DNA of 64,000 nt from Paenochrobactrum pullorum (GTDB lineage Bacteria; Pseudomonadota; Alphaproteobacteria; Rhizobiales; Rhizobiaceae): positions 124,001 through 188,000 of the forward strand of contig NZ_JBHEEH010000003.1 of the NCBI RefSeq assembly GCF_041929845.1, in the 5' to 3' direction. This document shows, one piece after another, positions 43,111 through 52,124 of the stretch. The notes beneath the pieces are model-generated. The model ran no database searches, was not told the origin of the DNA, and was given only the letters and a program-made list of their open reading frames with translations. The stretch's first letter is position 1. The number at the start of each line of letters is the position of its first letter. The position numbers were made by a program, and so were the translations under genes.

Positions 43111-44152
43111 TATGCACTGTCACAACTGCGGACGCACCGACGCGGGTTAATTCTGCAGGCGGATCAATTAGTTTTATCCGTACCGGAAAACGCTGGGCAA
43201 TGCGCACCCAGTTCAGATTTTTGGGAATAAAGGGCAGATTGCGTGGGATATTGATCATATCTTCCGAGCTGACACCCCAACCGATGCTCTCGATTTTGCC
43301 TTTCACAACGAGATTATTGTTGGCAAGAATGCGCACACTGGCACAATCACCGATGCGGATACGATCAAGCTCTGTTTCAGGGAACGAAGCAGAGGCATAC
43401 CATTGCGTTGTGTCGATCAGTGTGAAAAGCGATTGACCGGAAATGACGATTTGACCACTTGCATTGATCAGGCCGACCACTAGACCGTCATGCGGGGCAT
43501 AGGTTTTGCTGTTATCCAAATTGTGCTGGGCAAGGGCAAAAGCTGCCTGACGGGCGCGCACCAAAGCCTCGGTACTATCCATATTCCCTACAAGCGCATT
43601 GGCGGCATCTGCCTGCTGTACGGCTTGGGTCAGGCTGATGCGGGCATCATTACGCAGCGTTGTGGCGTCATCAACTTGTTGTTTGGTCACATAACCTTTG
43701 GGGCTGAGCGCTTCCAGACGTTTAAGGCTTTTCTCGGCCAGTTCCAGATTGGTGCGGGCACGCACCACTTGGTTGTCGGCAATCAGTGCATTTTGGGTTT
43801 CCGCCTTCAAGGCGCGGCGCTGCGTATCCAATGTCGCTTCTGCTATTTGCAGATCTGCGGCCGTTTGCTCAAGAAGTAAAGTTAATGGTTTGGGATCAAG
43901 AGTAAATAATAAATCGCCTTTTTTGACGCGCTGATTTTCAGTTACATTGATTTCGATAATGCGTCCGGGCATCGTGGACGCGATATTGACAAGATTAGCA
44001 CTGATGACAGCATCATCCGAATAAGGATTTTCTTGCGATTTGCGCAAATAAAACCAGGTCATCAAAACCGCTGCCGCCACAGCCAGAAGAAATATGATCA
44101 GGCCGACAGCGTTGATTGGTTTTTTAACGTAACTGTTTGTTTCCATTTTCAA
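43094..44152 (-). CDS. HlyD-family periplasmic adaptor (AaeA/EmrA-like)
   Basis: A 352-residue membrane-fusion protein. One N-terminal membrane anchor (AVGLIIFLLAVAAAVLMTWFYL) is followed by a biotinyl-lipoyl-like half (MPGRIIEINVTENQRVKKGDLLFTLDP). A coiled-coil hairpin spans roughly residues 85-195, and the second lipoyl half and beta-barrel are at YAPHDGLVVGLINASGQIVISG. It bridges the FUSC exporter and the TolC-type channel. Its ATG overlaps the upstream DUF1656 stop. Confidence 0.9.
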   Translation of the reverse strand: MKMETNSYVKKPINAVGLIIFLLAVAAAVLMTWFYLRKSQENPYSDDAVISANLVNIASTMPGRIIEINVTENQRVKKGDLLFTLDPKPLTLLLEQTAADLQIAEATLDTQRRALKAETQNALIADNQVVRARTNLELAEKSLKRLEALSPKGYVTKQQVDDATTLRNDARISLTQAVQQADAANALVGNMDSTEALVRARQAAFALAQHNLDNSKTYAPHDGLVVGLINASGQIVISGQSLFTLIDTTQWYASASFPETELDRIRIGDCASVRILANNNLVVKGKIESIGWGVSSEDMINIPRNLPFIPKNLNWVRIAQRFPVRIKLIDPPAELTRVGASAVVTVHNGNAC

Positions 44153-44376
44153 TGACCGTAAATCAGAAATGCGAGAGCAAATGCAATCGCCACAACCATG
44201 GCGGTGTAAGTTATCAGACGAAATGTGAGCAACTCTTCAAGTCCGGTGCGGATAAAGATCATTCGTATAATAAGCACAATTGCGATCGCTCCGGCCAAAC
44301 ATATCATCCAGGTGGGGAAAAATGCACCTACCATATAGAATGTCGGGCTATGCACCATCATGTTCGCTTTCAGCAA
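44149..44376 (-). CDS. DUF1656 small membrane protein (AaeX-like)
   Basis: A 75-residue protein with two hydrophobic helices (FPTWMICLAGAIAIVLIIRMI and YTAMVVAIAFALAFLIYG), matching DUF1656/AaeX proteins that always accompany AaeA-AaeB pumps. It is the first gene of the efflux operon and overlaps the adaptor gene by ATGA. Its role in the pump is not understood. Confidence 0.85.
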   Translation of the reverse strand: MLKANMMVHSPTFYMVGAFFPTWMICLAGAIAIVLIIRMIFIRTGLEELLTFRLITYTAMVVAIAFALAFLIYGH

Positions 44377-44820
44377 TTATTATGTTTGATCAGGCAAAAG
44401 TTTCATGCAAAAGCTTCAGATCAAAGCCTTTGCATATACAAACTTTATTCCAATTATTTCAAACAAAGTCCATCCTTAAAGCTCGACGGATGTCAAACTC
44501 TACATAAGAATTTCACAACAGGCTTAACAGACAAAACAATCATTGCCTTATTTAAGGAACATTGGCGCGGGTTGACCCAGTTTTCATTGGAATAAAAACT
44601 GGATATGTTGATAAGAAAACATCAATTAAGATGATTTTCTTTATTTTATCAAGCTGTCAGGATGACTATTATTTTTGTCGGTTGCCAATTGTCTTTTCTG
44701 CATTAATAGTCATCGTACCATCTATAAAAATTTCTGTTCACAATAATCGCATCCAAATGCAGTTCCATAAATAACAAGAATTTACTATAGAAAAACAACG
44801 GATGATTTGAGAGAGACTAA
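44377..44820. other. Intergenic region with divergent promoters
   Basis: This 444-base gap separates the efflux operon from the beta-barrel gene. It is AT-rich and shows no convincing gene. An 8-bp inverted repeat (CCAGTTTT at 44577-44584, AAAACTGG at 44595-44602, 10-base loop) could be an operator or a hairpin. Confidence 0.5.
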
Positions 44821-45633
44821 ATGCACAAGAAATTCCTTGCAGCTGCTGTGCTGACAACCGTTTTTAGCGCAAATGCTTTTGCGGCGGATGCTATCTTTAT
44901 CGATAATCAGCCAGCAGCGGATATTGATCATCAAATCGCACCAGACTGGTCTTTACTAGTCACACCTTATCTCTGGGCTTCTGGTATCAAAGGCAATATT
45001 TCGCCTTTCAAGCGTGCGCCAAGCATTGAGGTTGAAAAAAGCTTTAAAGATATTGTCAAAGATTTGAATTTCGGTGGCTTTCTTGATGTCAGAGGCCGTT
45101 ATGAAGATTTTATTTTCGCCGGTGATCTGATGTATATCAATACCACTGATATAGAAAATATCAGTAAATTGCCGGTTATCGGGCCTGTACAAGGTTTGAG
45201 TGCGCAAGTAGATTCAGCACAGTTTACTGCAACTTTAAAAGGTGGTTACCGCGTCTATAATGATGAAACATGGTCGCTTGATCTGTTGGGTGGCTTGCGT
45301 ATCTGGCACATCTCGAATGATGTGACCATTCGGTATAATAATTTCTCGGAATCCCATAATGAGAGCTTTAGCTGGGTTGATCCGATCATCGGTTTCAGAG
45401 CTTTTATTAACTTTACGCCTTCTTTGTCATTGCAATTGCAAGGTGATGGCGGAGGTTTCAATGTCGGTTCCAAGGAAACATGGCAGGGCTTGGCGACACT
45501 GAATTATACGTTCACTAAGCATCTTTCGACATCGGTCGGTTATAAATATTTGCGTGTTAATTATAGTGATAAAGGCCATACTTTTGATACGACCCTGAAA
45601 GGGCCTGTCGTAGGTATGACCTATCGTTTCTAA
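44821..45633 (+). CDS. Outer-membrane beta-barrel protein, function unknown
   Basis: A 270-residue protein with a signal peptide (MHKKFLAAAVLTTVFSANAF, cleavage near AFAAD). Alternating hydrophobic strands follow, and the last residue is Phe (GPVVGMTYRF), as in outer-membrane barrels. Segments WSLLVTPYLWASGIKGNIS and FGGFLDVRGRYEDFIFAGDLMYINTT are seen in uncharacterised alphaproteobacterial barrel proteins. I do not recognise a specific family. It stands alone with its own terminator, between the efflux operon and a MarR regulator. Confidence 0.75.
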   Translation: MHKKFLAAAVLTTVFSANAFAADAIFIDNQPAADIDHQIAPDWSLLVTPYLWASGIKGNISPFKRAPSIEVEKSFKDIVKDLNFGGFLDVRGRYEDFIFAGDLMYINTTDIENISKLPVIGPVQGLSAQVDSAQFTATLKGGYRVYNDETWSLDLLGGLRIWHISNDVTIRYNNFSESHNESFSWVDPIIGFRAFINFTPSLSLQLQGDGGGFNVGSKETWQGLATLNYTFTKHLSTSVGYKYLRVNYSDKGHTFDTTLKGPVVGMTYRF

Positions 45634-45654
45634 GGATTGGAACACTATAGTTAT

Positions 45655-45685
45655 AAGCTTTGCAGATGTGAAATTTGCAAAGCTT
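45655..45685. terminator. Intrinsic terminator between barrel and MarR genes
   Basis: A 10-bp stem (AAGCTTTGCA with TGCAAAGCTT) and an 11-base loop is followed by a run of T on the plus strand. It serves the barrel gene and probably also the convergent MarR gene. Confidence 0.88.
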
Positions 45686-45690
45686 TTTTT

Positions 45691-46221
45691 CTATTCTGCG
45701 GCTTGGTTGCGTCGGCGTTCGTTGAAATAGTTTAACAGTGCCAGACCTTCATCAGTGCCGATCAGCAGTTTTTTGATGATATCGGCAAAACTCGCGCATT
45801 GATCCGCATCCAGTTTTGAAAAAATAGCATCATTAACTGGTCGCTGTGTGGCTGCCAGCTTTGCAAGCAGATCAGTTGCTTTTTGGGTGACCGACAGGCT
45901 GACACGGCGACGATCATGCCGGTTCGGTACTTTAATGATCAGCCCTTTTTTGACCAGTTTTGCCACTTCCAATGTTACAAAAGCGCCGGATTGATGCAAA
46001 TGCTCGCTGACATGGGAAATGCCGATATCATCCTGTTTGGTTAGATGGTCAATCGCAATCAGAATGGAAAAAGCCGGACCGGTCAGGCTGATGCTTTCGG
46101 CAAAGCCATTGCGGATTTCGAGCAAACGAACACTGAAACCCAATGCGTCATGGATTGTCTGGCGAAAATTTTCATCTTTGCCGTCATGTAATAATTCGGG
46201 TCTGTTGACGGTCAATGCCAT
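45691..46221 (-). CDS. MarR-family transcriptional regulator
   Basis: A 176-residue winged-helix regulator. The DNA-binding part is DIGISHVSEHLHQSGAFVTLEVAKLVKKGLI followed by the wing KVPNRHDRRRVSLSVTQKA, a clear MarR signature. The ATG at 46221 has AGGAG seven bases upstream; a longer frame from 46245 has no such site. MarR proteins often sense aromatic compounds. It may control the efflux operon or the aromatic module further right. A TTAGCTAA motif lies just upstream (46260-46267), a possible self-operator. Confidence 0.83.
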   Translation of the reverse strand: MALTVNRPELLHDGKDENFRQTIHDALGFSVRLLEIRNGFAESISLTGPAFSILIAIDHLTKQDDIGISHVSEHLHQSGAFVTLEVAKLVKKGLIIKVPNRHDRRRVSLSVTQKATDLLAKLAATQRPVNDAIFSKLDADQCASFADIIKKLLIGTDEGLALLNYFNERRRNQAAE

Positions 46222-46383
46222 TTGCACGCTCCTGTTTGGCGTCAAATTAGCTTTGTTGGTTAGCTAAATCAACAGGAGAAACTTTCGAAACCGTGATTAA
46301 CTGATTGATTTAACAGCACAGGAAATGGCGCAGCTTGCTGAATACAAGTAGCGCCGTTTGAAGGTGCGGTATGTATTGGCTTT

Positions 46384-47061
46384 TTATGCTCTTGTTTCCT
46401 GATCTTGGACTGTCACTGCACCGCGCTCGATCAGCAAGGTAACATCGGCAATCGCTTTGAGAAGATTAGGGCTTGATTCCGTAATCAACAGGGTCAGATC
46501 GCGCATGTTTTCGCGTAACTTGCCAAGGGTGCGGGCATATTCCAGTGCCAGTGCCGGAGCAAGCCCTTGAAAAGGTTCGTCGAGCATCAACACTTTCTCG
46601 GCCACCATCAGTGCACGCCCAAGCGCCACCATCTTGCCCTGACCACCGGAAACACCATTGCCCGGACGATCGCGCATCACCTGCAATTCCGGCAAAAGAC
46701 CGTAGACTTTTTCAAGTCTCTTACGGATTTCGCTTTGGGAAAGTTTGATTGCCAGCCCCGGCAGAACGATATTGTCTTCGACAGAAAATTCAGGAATGAG
46801 CCTGCGATCCTCTGGCGCGTAGCCGATGCCGAGCGGGGCACGTGCAAAAGAGGGGAGCGGCAAGAGCTCGGTGCCGCTTAAAGCAATCGAGCCTTTTTCA
46901 GTCGGGATCAGCCCCATGATTGCGCGCAATAAGGTTGTTTTACCGGCACCATTGCGCCCGATCAGAACAGTTGTGGCGCCCGATTTCAGTTCAAAACTGA
47001 CATCACGTAAAATAAGCGCACCCGCCAGAGAAACATTGATGGAAGAAACGGTCAGCATCAT
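46384..47061 (-). CDS. livF: ABC transporter ATPase, LivF type
   Basis: A 225-residue ATPase of a branched-chain-amino-acid-type importer. Walker A is GRNGAGKTTLLRAIMG, the signature is NGVSGGQGKMVALGRAL and Walker B is KVLMLDEPFQGLAP. It is the last gene of the five-gene transporter operon and overlaps livG by four bases. In this context the substrate is likely an aromatic or amide compound rather than leucine. Confidence 0.9.
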   Translation of the reverse strand: MMLTVSSINVSLAGALILRDVSFELKSGATTVLIGRNGAGKTTLLRAIMGLIPTEKGSIALSGTELLPLPSFARAPLGIGYAPEDRRLIPEFSVEDNIVLPGLAIKLSQSEIRKRLEKVYGLLPELQVMRDRPGNGVSGGQGKMVALGRALMVAEKVLMLDEPFQGLAPALALEYARTLGKLRENMRDLTLLITESSPNLLKAIADVTLLIERGAVTVQDQETRA

Positions 47062-47801
47062 GCAACTCCGATCACATTCTGGATTACACGCTCATCTTTA
47101 AAGACGGTTTCCGGCTTGCCTTCCACCATCACTTTACCTGCTTCCCACACCACAACGCGGTCGGCATAACGTTCCACTACATCCATGTCATGCTCAACAA
47201 ACAGAGCCGACACTTTGGCTTGGCGCAGCGCATGCATCAATGTTTCCATCAATTGGAAACGTTCGATAGCACTCACACCGCTTGTTGGTTCATCCAGCAA
47301 AACAAGGCGTGGTTTCAAGGCCATCGCCATCGCAATATCGACAAGCTTACGGCGACCTTCCGGCAGGGTGGAAGCCATATCTGTCGCGCAATCAGCGAGA
47401 TTAAACATGCTCAAAAGCTCCATGGCTTCTTCGCGATACTCTTTGCGATCAAGTGCTTTAAGCGGTTGCCAAAGGCCTTCACGCGAGGCGATTGCCAACA
47501 TCAGATTATCCAGTACCCGTTGATCGAGAAAGAGTTGCGGGATCTGGAATGCGCGCGCAATACCTTTGCGTGCGATAGTCCGTGGCGGCAATTTGGTGAT
47601 CGGTTGTCCGTCAAGGTAAACTTCACCTTCGACTGGGCGGATATAACCGGTGCAGAGATTAAGGAATGTTGTTTTACCTGAACCATTTGCGCCGATAATC
47701 GCCAGAAATTCACCTTCATTGATGTGAAGATTAACGCCATTGGCGGCCTTTACACCACCAAAAGCGATGTGCAGATTTTCAGCTTTGAGAAGAACGCTCA
47801 T
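47058..47801 (-). CDS. livG: ABC transporter ATPase, LivG type
   Basis: A 247-residue ATPase. Walker A is GANGSGKTTFLNLCTG, the signature reads STLPEGRRKLVDIAMAMA (a variant form usual in LivG) and Walker B is RLVLLDEPTSGVSAIER. The H-loop is ALFVEHDMDVVERYADRVV. It overlaps livM and livF by four bases each and pairs with LivF as the energy unit of the importer. Confidence 0.92.
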   Translation of the reverse strand: MSVLLKAENLHIAFGGVKAANGVNLHINEGEFLAIIGANGSGKTTFLNLCTGYIRPVEGEVYLDGQPITKLPPRTIARKGIARAFQIPQLFLDQRVLDNLMLAIASREGLWQPLKALDRKEYREEAMELLSMFNLADCATDMASTLPEGRRKLVDIAMAMALKPRLVLLDEPTSGVSAIERFQLMETLMHALRQAKVSALFVEHDMDVVERYADRVVVWEAGKVMVEGKPETVFKDERVIQNVIGVA

Positions 47802-48730
47802 GCGGTTTCTCCTTTATGCTTGGATTTAACAAGGCCGATCAATCCTTTTGGCAGGAAAAAGATCACGCCAAGCAATGTGGCCCCGACAATCATGTTCCAT
47901 GCATCGGTAAAGCCTGCGGCCAATGTGTGAACGATTTCAAGGAAAACCGCACCAACAATAGGGCCGGCAACGCCACCAACACCACCAAGAACGGCAACCA
48001 GCACCAGATGGCCTGAATTTGTCCAGTAAGCCATATCGGGGAGAACATGACCGATAGTCATTGCGGCAAGCGAACCGCCAATGCCAGCCAGAAACGCTGA
48101 GACCGTATAGGCCACCAGCAGCACGCCACGCACCGGCACACCTAAATATTCAAGGCGAATTTCATTAGTGTGGACGGCAGAGAGAGCTTCACCGAGCGGA
48201 CTTTTCAGATAGGCATGTACACCAATACCAACGATAATCATTATGACGATGGAAGCGTAAAACAGGAAGTTTTCAAACTGTGATTTTTCCATCAAAGTGC
48301 CAAAAACGGTAGGTGCTGCTACGCGCAAACCGTCTGTGCCGCCGGTAAAACCATAAAACTTCGACAAGAGCGAATAAAACACCATCGAGATTGCCAGATT
48401 AAGCATGGCGAAGAAGATAGCGCGATAACGCACAATGAAAGCGCCGATTAAAAGTCCTGCCAGAATGGAGACGAGGCCAGAAATAATCAGTAGGCCGAAG
48501 AAGTCGGTAATGCCGTAATCTCTGGCTAAAAATGCCGTTGCATAGGCACCAACCGCAAAGAACATGGCATGACCGAGCGAGATCAAGCCGCCACGCAGCA
48601 AAATGGCAACGCCGAGGGCGGCCAAGCCTTTGGCGATGGCGAGGGTTAAAATGAATTCAAGCCACGGGAACATTAAAGCGGCAATGACAAGCGCGATTAT
48701 GGCTGCGGCGCCTGCGAGCAAAATACGCAT
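47798..48730 (-). CDS. livM: ABC transporter permease, LivM type
   Basis: A 310-residue permease with eight or more hydrophobic segments. The LivM hallmark LRGGLISLGHAMFFAVGAYATAF and the coupling stretch KSPLGEALSAVHTNEIRLEYLGV are present, followed by GGVGGVAGPIVGAVFLEIVHTL. It overlaps livG by ATGA and lies three bases downstream of livH. The mild divergence from leucine carriers fits aromatic-acid or amide uptake, which is inferred from the neighbours. Confidence 0.92.
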   Translation of the reverse strand: MRILLAGAAAIIALVIAALMFPWLEFILTLAIAKGLAALGVAILLRGGLISLGHAMFFAVGAYATAFLARDYGITDFFGLLIISGLVSILAGLLIGAFIVRYRAIFFAMLNLAISMVFYSLLSKFYGFTGGTDGLRVAAPTVFGTLMEKSQFENFLFYASIVIMIIVGIGVHAYLKSPLGEALSAVHTNEIRLEYLGVPVRGVLLVAYTVSAFLAGIGGSLAAMTIGHVLPDMAYWTNSGHLVLVAVLGGVGGVAGPIVGAVFLEIVHTLAAGFTDAWNMIVGATLLGVIFFLPKGLIGLVKSKHKGETA

Positions 48731-48733
48731 GGA

Positions 48734-49633
48734 TCAGATCTTTCTTGTCGAAGAGGAGCCGAACAAACCGTAAGGCCGAACCAAAAGTACAAGGAGCATC
48801 ACGAGATAAGGAGCAACGGCATCGAGTTCCGGCGCATAATAAATGGCGAATACTTTTGCCAATGCGACAATGACGGCTGCAACTGCGGCACCTTCAATTT
48901 TGCCCAAACCACCAATTGCAACAACGGCAAAAGCAAGCACCATGGAATCTGCACCTAAGCCCGGTGAGACACCGGCTTGCGGGGTGGTCAGGGCACCGCC
49001 GAGCGCTGCCAAAAAGACACCAAGACTAAATGCAATAATGAAGACACGGTTGGTGTTGATGCCAAGCGCCTGTGCAATTTCGCGGTCTGCCACAACGGCT
49101 GCAATCAGGCGGCCGATACGGGTGTGGCCAATGAAAATGCGAAGGCCGAAAATAAGCAGCACTGCCAAAGCAATCAGCAAAAGCTGATAATTGAGATAAA
49201 CGACATTGCCAATTTCAATGCTGCCGAGCAGCTGCACGGGCGTATCTTCATAGTAAGAATTCACGCCGAAAACGATACGCTGCAAATCTTCCAGAATGAG
49301 AAAGAGGCCAAAAGTGACAAGGATCTGAACAGCCTCGGATTTACCATATGTCCAGCGGATAAAAGTGCGCTCGATGACGGGGCCGAAGATCGCGGCCACA
49401 AGTGCAGCACTGAGAAACAGCGCCACAAAGGTCAGCCATGATGGCAGGCCAATGCTGATAATCCAGAGGCTTAGCGATGCAGCGGTATAAGCGCCAATGG
49501 AGTAAAAACTGCCATGCGCCACATTTAAAACCCGCAGAACACTGAAAACAAGCGTCAGACCAACTGCCACAAAAAAGATAAGGGCAGCGTTGGCCAAACC
49601 GTCAACAAGCAGCGGTATAAGTGTTTCTAACAT
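48734..49633 (-). CDS. livH: ABC transporter permease, LivH type
   Basis: A 299-residue permease. Hallmarks are GLANAALIFFVAVGLTLVFSVLRVLNVAHGSFYSIGAY near the start and RLIAAVVADREIAQALGINTNRVF, the cytoplasmic coupling loop. The ATG at 49633 gives a normal N-terminus; a frame from 49663 adds ten unconserved residues. It lies after the binding-protein gene, separated by a strong hairpin that may set lower permease levels. Confidence 0.92.
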   Translation of the reverse strand: MLETLIPLLVDGLANAALIFFVAVGLTLVFSVLRVLNVAHGSFYSIGAYTAASLSLWIISIGLPSWLTFVALFLSAALVAAIFGPVIERTFIRWTYGKSEAVQILVTFGLFLILEDLQRIVFGVNSYYEDTPVQLLGSIEIGNVVYLNYQLLLIALAVLLIFGLRIFIGHTRIGRLIAAVVADREIAQALGINTNRVFIIAFSLGVFLAALGGALTTPQAGVSPGLGADSMVLAFAVVAIGGLGKIEGAAVAAVIVALAKVFAIYYAPELDAVAPYLVMLLVLLVRPYGLFGSSSTRKI

Positions 49634-49673
49634 TTTTAAAGATCCCACACGTTGCGCAAACAAAATGCGCCGG

Positions 49674-49707
49674 TTTCATGCGGGCTGGTTTTTAAGCCCG
49701 CATGAAA
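49674..49707 (-). terminator. Intercistronic hairpin after the binding-protein gene
   Basis: A perfect 13-bp stem (TTTCATGCGGGCT with AGCCCGCATGAAA) sits between the binding-protein gene and livH. Such hairpins commonly protect or partly terminate the abundant binding-protein message. Confidence 0.75.
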
Positions 49708-49717
49708 GACGTGATCA

Positions 49718-51019
49718 TTATTTATAAGAACCGGGTTGTGGTAATTTGGCAGGCAAGTCGGCCGCTAAAGTGCTGATCCAAGCAATCGGATCTTGACCGA
49801 CAGGCGGCATCAGATCGCTGCCTTTATAGCGTACCAATTCAGCAATGACCGGCACATTATTATCGGCAGATTTGGCGGTGATACCGACTATCTGATCAAC
49901 AACACCGTCATTGTCTTCACGGGTTTGCATGGTGCCGGTAAGGGTAGTGACTTCGCTGTTTTTCATCGCTTGTGCCACTTCTTCACGGCTTGGCCATTGG
50001 CCGCCATTGGCTTCCATCGCACGTTCATAAGCTTTTTGAACATAGATGAAGCTGTTTGCCATTTTAATGGCAGGGAAAACAGGCCATGAGCCGAATTTTT
50101 CTTTATAGGCTTTGGCAAATTCAACGGTTTCAGCATTTGCAGCAGCATCCGGTGAGTTCCACCAGCCGTCACCCAGCACGCCGATGATGACACCTTCAGG
50201 AATATTGACGTTTTGGAGGGATGATTCACCCAGTGCCAGCACCACTTGGCTGGATTTGAAAAGACCACGCGGTGATGCTTGGCGCACGAAATTGTCCAGA
50301 TCGCCACCCCAAAGATTGGAGAAGATCACATCCGGTTTGGCGGCAGTGAGGCGGGAAATTTCGGTCTGGAAAGTGCCGGAGCCAAGTTTTGGAAACAGCT
50401 CTGCAACCACTTCAACATCTGGTTTGAATGCCTTCATGGCAGCTGTGAAAATGGCCGCTGCATCATGGCCGAAGGAATAATCCGGATTGATGATGGCAAT
50501 GCGTTTAACGTCAGGCTTTGCTGCAATCAGATAGGCCGCATAGGCGACAAACTCCGGAACGGTATTGCCGTTGGGACGGAAGAAGAACGGATGTTTATCT
50601 TTTAAATACAGCTGATGCGTATCGCAATTCCAGCCGATGGTCGGGATTTTCATCTGATCGGTAACAGGTGCCAAAGCCATGCAATTGCCGCTGGAAAGGG
50701 CTGCGATCATCACCTGATTGGCCTGATCGCCCGCAAGTTTGCGAAATTCTGCAATCACGCCTTCGGTGCCTTGACCTTCATCTACATAGGTGGCTTTGAG
50801 CGGAACACCGCCAAAACCGCCTTTTGCATTGATGCGTTCGATCATCAGCTCGGCAGCATTGCGGCCCGGCATGCCGTAGGCTGCAGTTGCGCCGGATGTG
50901 AAACTGAAAACACCGACACCAACGGATGCGGGCTTTTCCTGCGCATACGCAGCTGTTGCCATGACAGACGCCATAGCAAGCGCGGTAAGTGCAGATCGCA
51001 CAAGATTAATCTTAAACAT
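49718..51019 (-). CDS. ABC transporter substrate-binding protein, Liv/amide type
   Basis: A 433-residue periplasmic binding protein (type 1 fold). The signal peptide is MFKINLVRSALTALAMASVM, cleaved near AYAQE. The body has GVFSFTSGATAAYGMPGRNAAELMIERINAKGG, MIAALSSGNCMALAPVTDQMKIPTIGWN and PDYSFGHDAAAIFTAAMKAFKPDVEVVAELFPK, as in aromatic or amide binders. The ATG at 51019 is chosen since it begins the signal peptide and has AGGGGG upstream; a frame from 51100 would bury it. It is the first gene of the importer operon, divergent from the DUF2848 gene. Confidence 0.88.
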   Translation of the reverse strand: MFKINLVRSALTALAMASVMATAAYAQEKPASVGVGVFSFTSGATAAYGMPGRNAAELMIERINAKGGFGGVPLKATYVDEGQGTEGVIAEFRKLAGDQANQVMIAALSSGNCMALAPVTDQMKIPTIGWNCDTHQLYLKDKHPFFFRPNGNTVPEFVAYAAYLIAAKPDVKRIAIINPDYSFGHDAAAIFTAAMKAFKPDVEVVAELFPKLGSGTFQTEISRLTAAKPDVIFSNLWGGDLDNFVRQASPRGLFKSSQVVLALGESSLQNVNIPEGVIIGVLGDGWWNSPDAAANAETVEFAKAYKEKFGSWPVFPAIKMANSFIYVQKAYERAMEANGGQWPSREEVAQAMKNSEVTTLTGTMQTREDNDGVVDQIVGITAKSADNNVPVIAELVRYKGSDLMPPVGQDPIAWISTLAADLPAKLPQPGSYK

Positions 51020-51225
51020 TTGACCCCCTAGTGGTTTATCCAGAGCGGATATAATCCGTCTGGCAACTTGCAAATTGCGCGGCCGGATCGAAACCACCAC
51101 GATAGGTCATGCTTTTTCCCGATCATGAGCTGATCCTCCCATCAAACATTGCCGGCGCCCTCATCCTACCCAGAGCATGCCGGTATGTGGTTTTCATGAT
51201 TGCTTAAATGTCTGTGATATGCAAG

Positions 51226-51263
51226 ATAAAACTACAGTGAAATATCACTGACGTTAGTTTTAT
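51226..51263. promoter_or_regulatory. Extended inverted repeat in divergent promoter region
   Basis: ATAAAACTA and CAGTGA on the left are matched by TCACTG and TAGTTTTAT on the right, with an AATA centre and one 4-base bulge. It lies between the importer operon and the DUF2848-GntR pair, so the GntR regulator is the likely binder. The remainder of the 309-base gap shows no gene. Confidence 0.6.
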
Positions 51264-51328
51264 TCATTCATACCATTTCCTGCGACCGGAAAATTCGATC
51301 AGCACAAGCAGGGGGGAGTCGAGAACAA

Positions 51329-52015
51329 ATGACAATGCTTCAAATGGCTGTTGTCAGCCAAGATGGACGCCAAGACATTGAAATTGAAGTTAAAAATTTA
51401 ATCATTGCGGGCTGGGCAGGCCGCAACAAGCAAGCTATGGAAGAGCATATCAAAGAGCTGGAAGAGCTCGGTGTTGCTCGTCCTGCTTCCACGCCCACCT
51501 ATTATCGTGTGGCTGCCGCGCGCTTAACAACGGCTCCGATAATTGAAGATACCGGTACTGCGGGCAGTGGTGAGGTCGAATCTGTGATCTTTGCCCATCA
51601 TGGTAAACTCTATGTGGGGCTTGCATCCGACCATACCGAACGCGAGGTGGAAACCTATGGTGTGACCGTTTCAAAGCAAATGTGCGACAAGCCGGTGGCT
51701 TCTACCGTCTGGCCTTTTGACGAAGTCAAAGACCATTGGGACGAGATGATTTTGCGCAGCTTTGCCACCATTGATGGTGAGCGCGTTCTTTATCAGGAAG
51801 GCTCGATTTCCGGGCTTTTGGCACCGCTTGATCTGATCGCGGGTTATAGCGATGCCGGTAAACTTGCTGATGGCACTGCCATGCTTGGCGGTACCATGCC
51901 TGCAATCGGCGGCATCCGTGCTGCCACACGTTTTGAAGGGGAGTTGGAAGATCCTGTTTTAAAACGTAAAATCAGCTTCAGCTATGATGTGTTAACACTT
52001 CCTGTGCTGGGATAA
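51329..52015 (+). CDS. DUF2848 family protein (FAH-like)
   Basis: A 228-residue protein of the DUF2848 family, distantly related to fumarylacetoacetate hydrolases. Recognisable segments are MLQMAVVSQDGRQDIEIEVKNLIIAGWAGR, the stretch GVARPASTPTYYRVAAARLTT, and GLASDHTEREVETYGVTVSKQMCDKPVASTVWPFDEVKDHWD. No reaction is established for the family. In this cluster it may hydrolyse a ring-opened intermediate made after the monooxygenase and amidase. GGGGAG lies before the ATG. It is followed by a GntR gene. Confidence 0.8.
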   Translation: MTMLQMAVVSQDGRQDIEIEVKNLIIAGWAGRNKQAMEEHIKELEELGVARPASTPTYYRVAAARLTTAPIIEDTGTAGSGEVESVIFAHHGKLYVGLASDHTEREVETYGVTVSKQMCDKPVASTVWPFDEVKDHWDEMILRSFATIDGERVLYQEGSISGLLAPLDLIAGYSDAGKLADGTAMLGGTMPAIGGIRAATRFEGELEDPVLKRKISFSYDVLTLPVLG

Positions 52016-52124
52016 TAAAAGCTGGCCAGAATCAGCTGTTCAACCGACAGTGACAAGCAAAGAATATTGCTTGTCACCTTTAAGCCAAAGCTTTGCGTTC
52101 GGGCAAAATAGCAGAGATCAAGAC

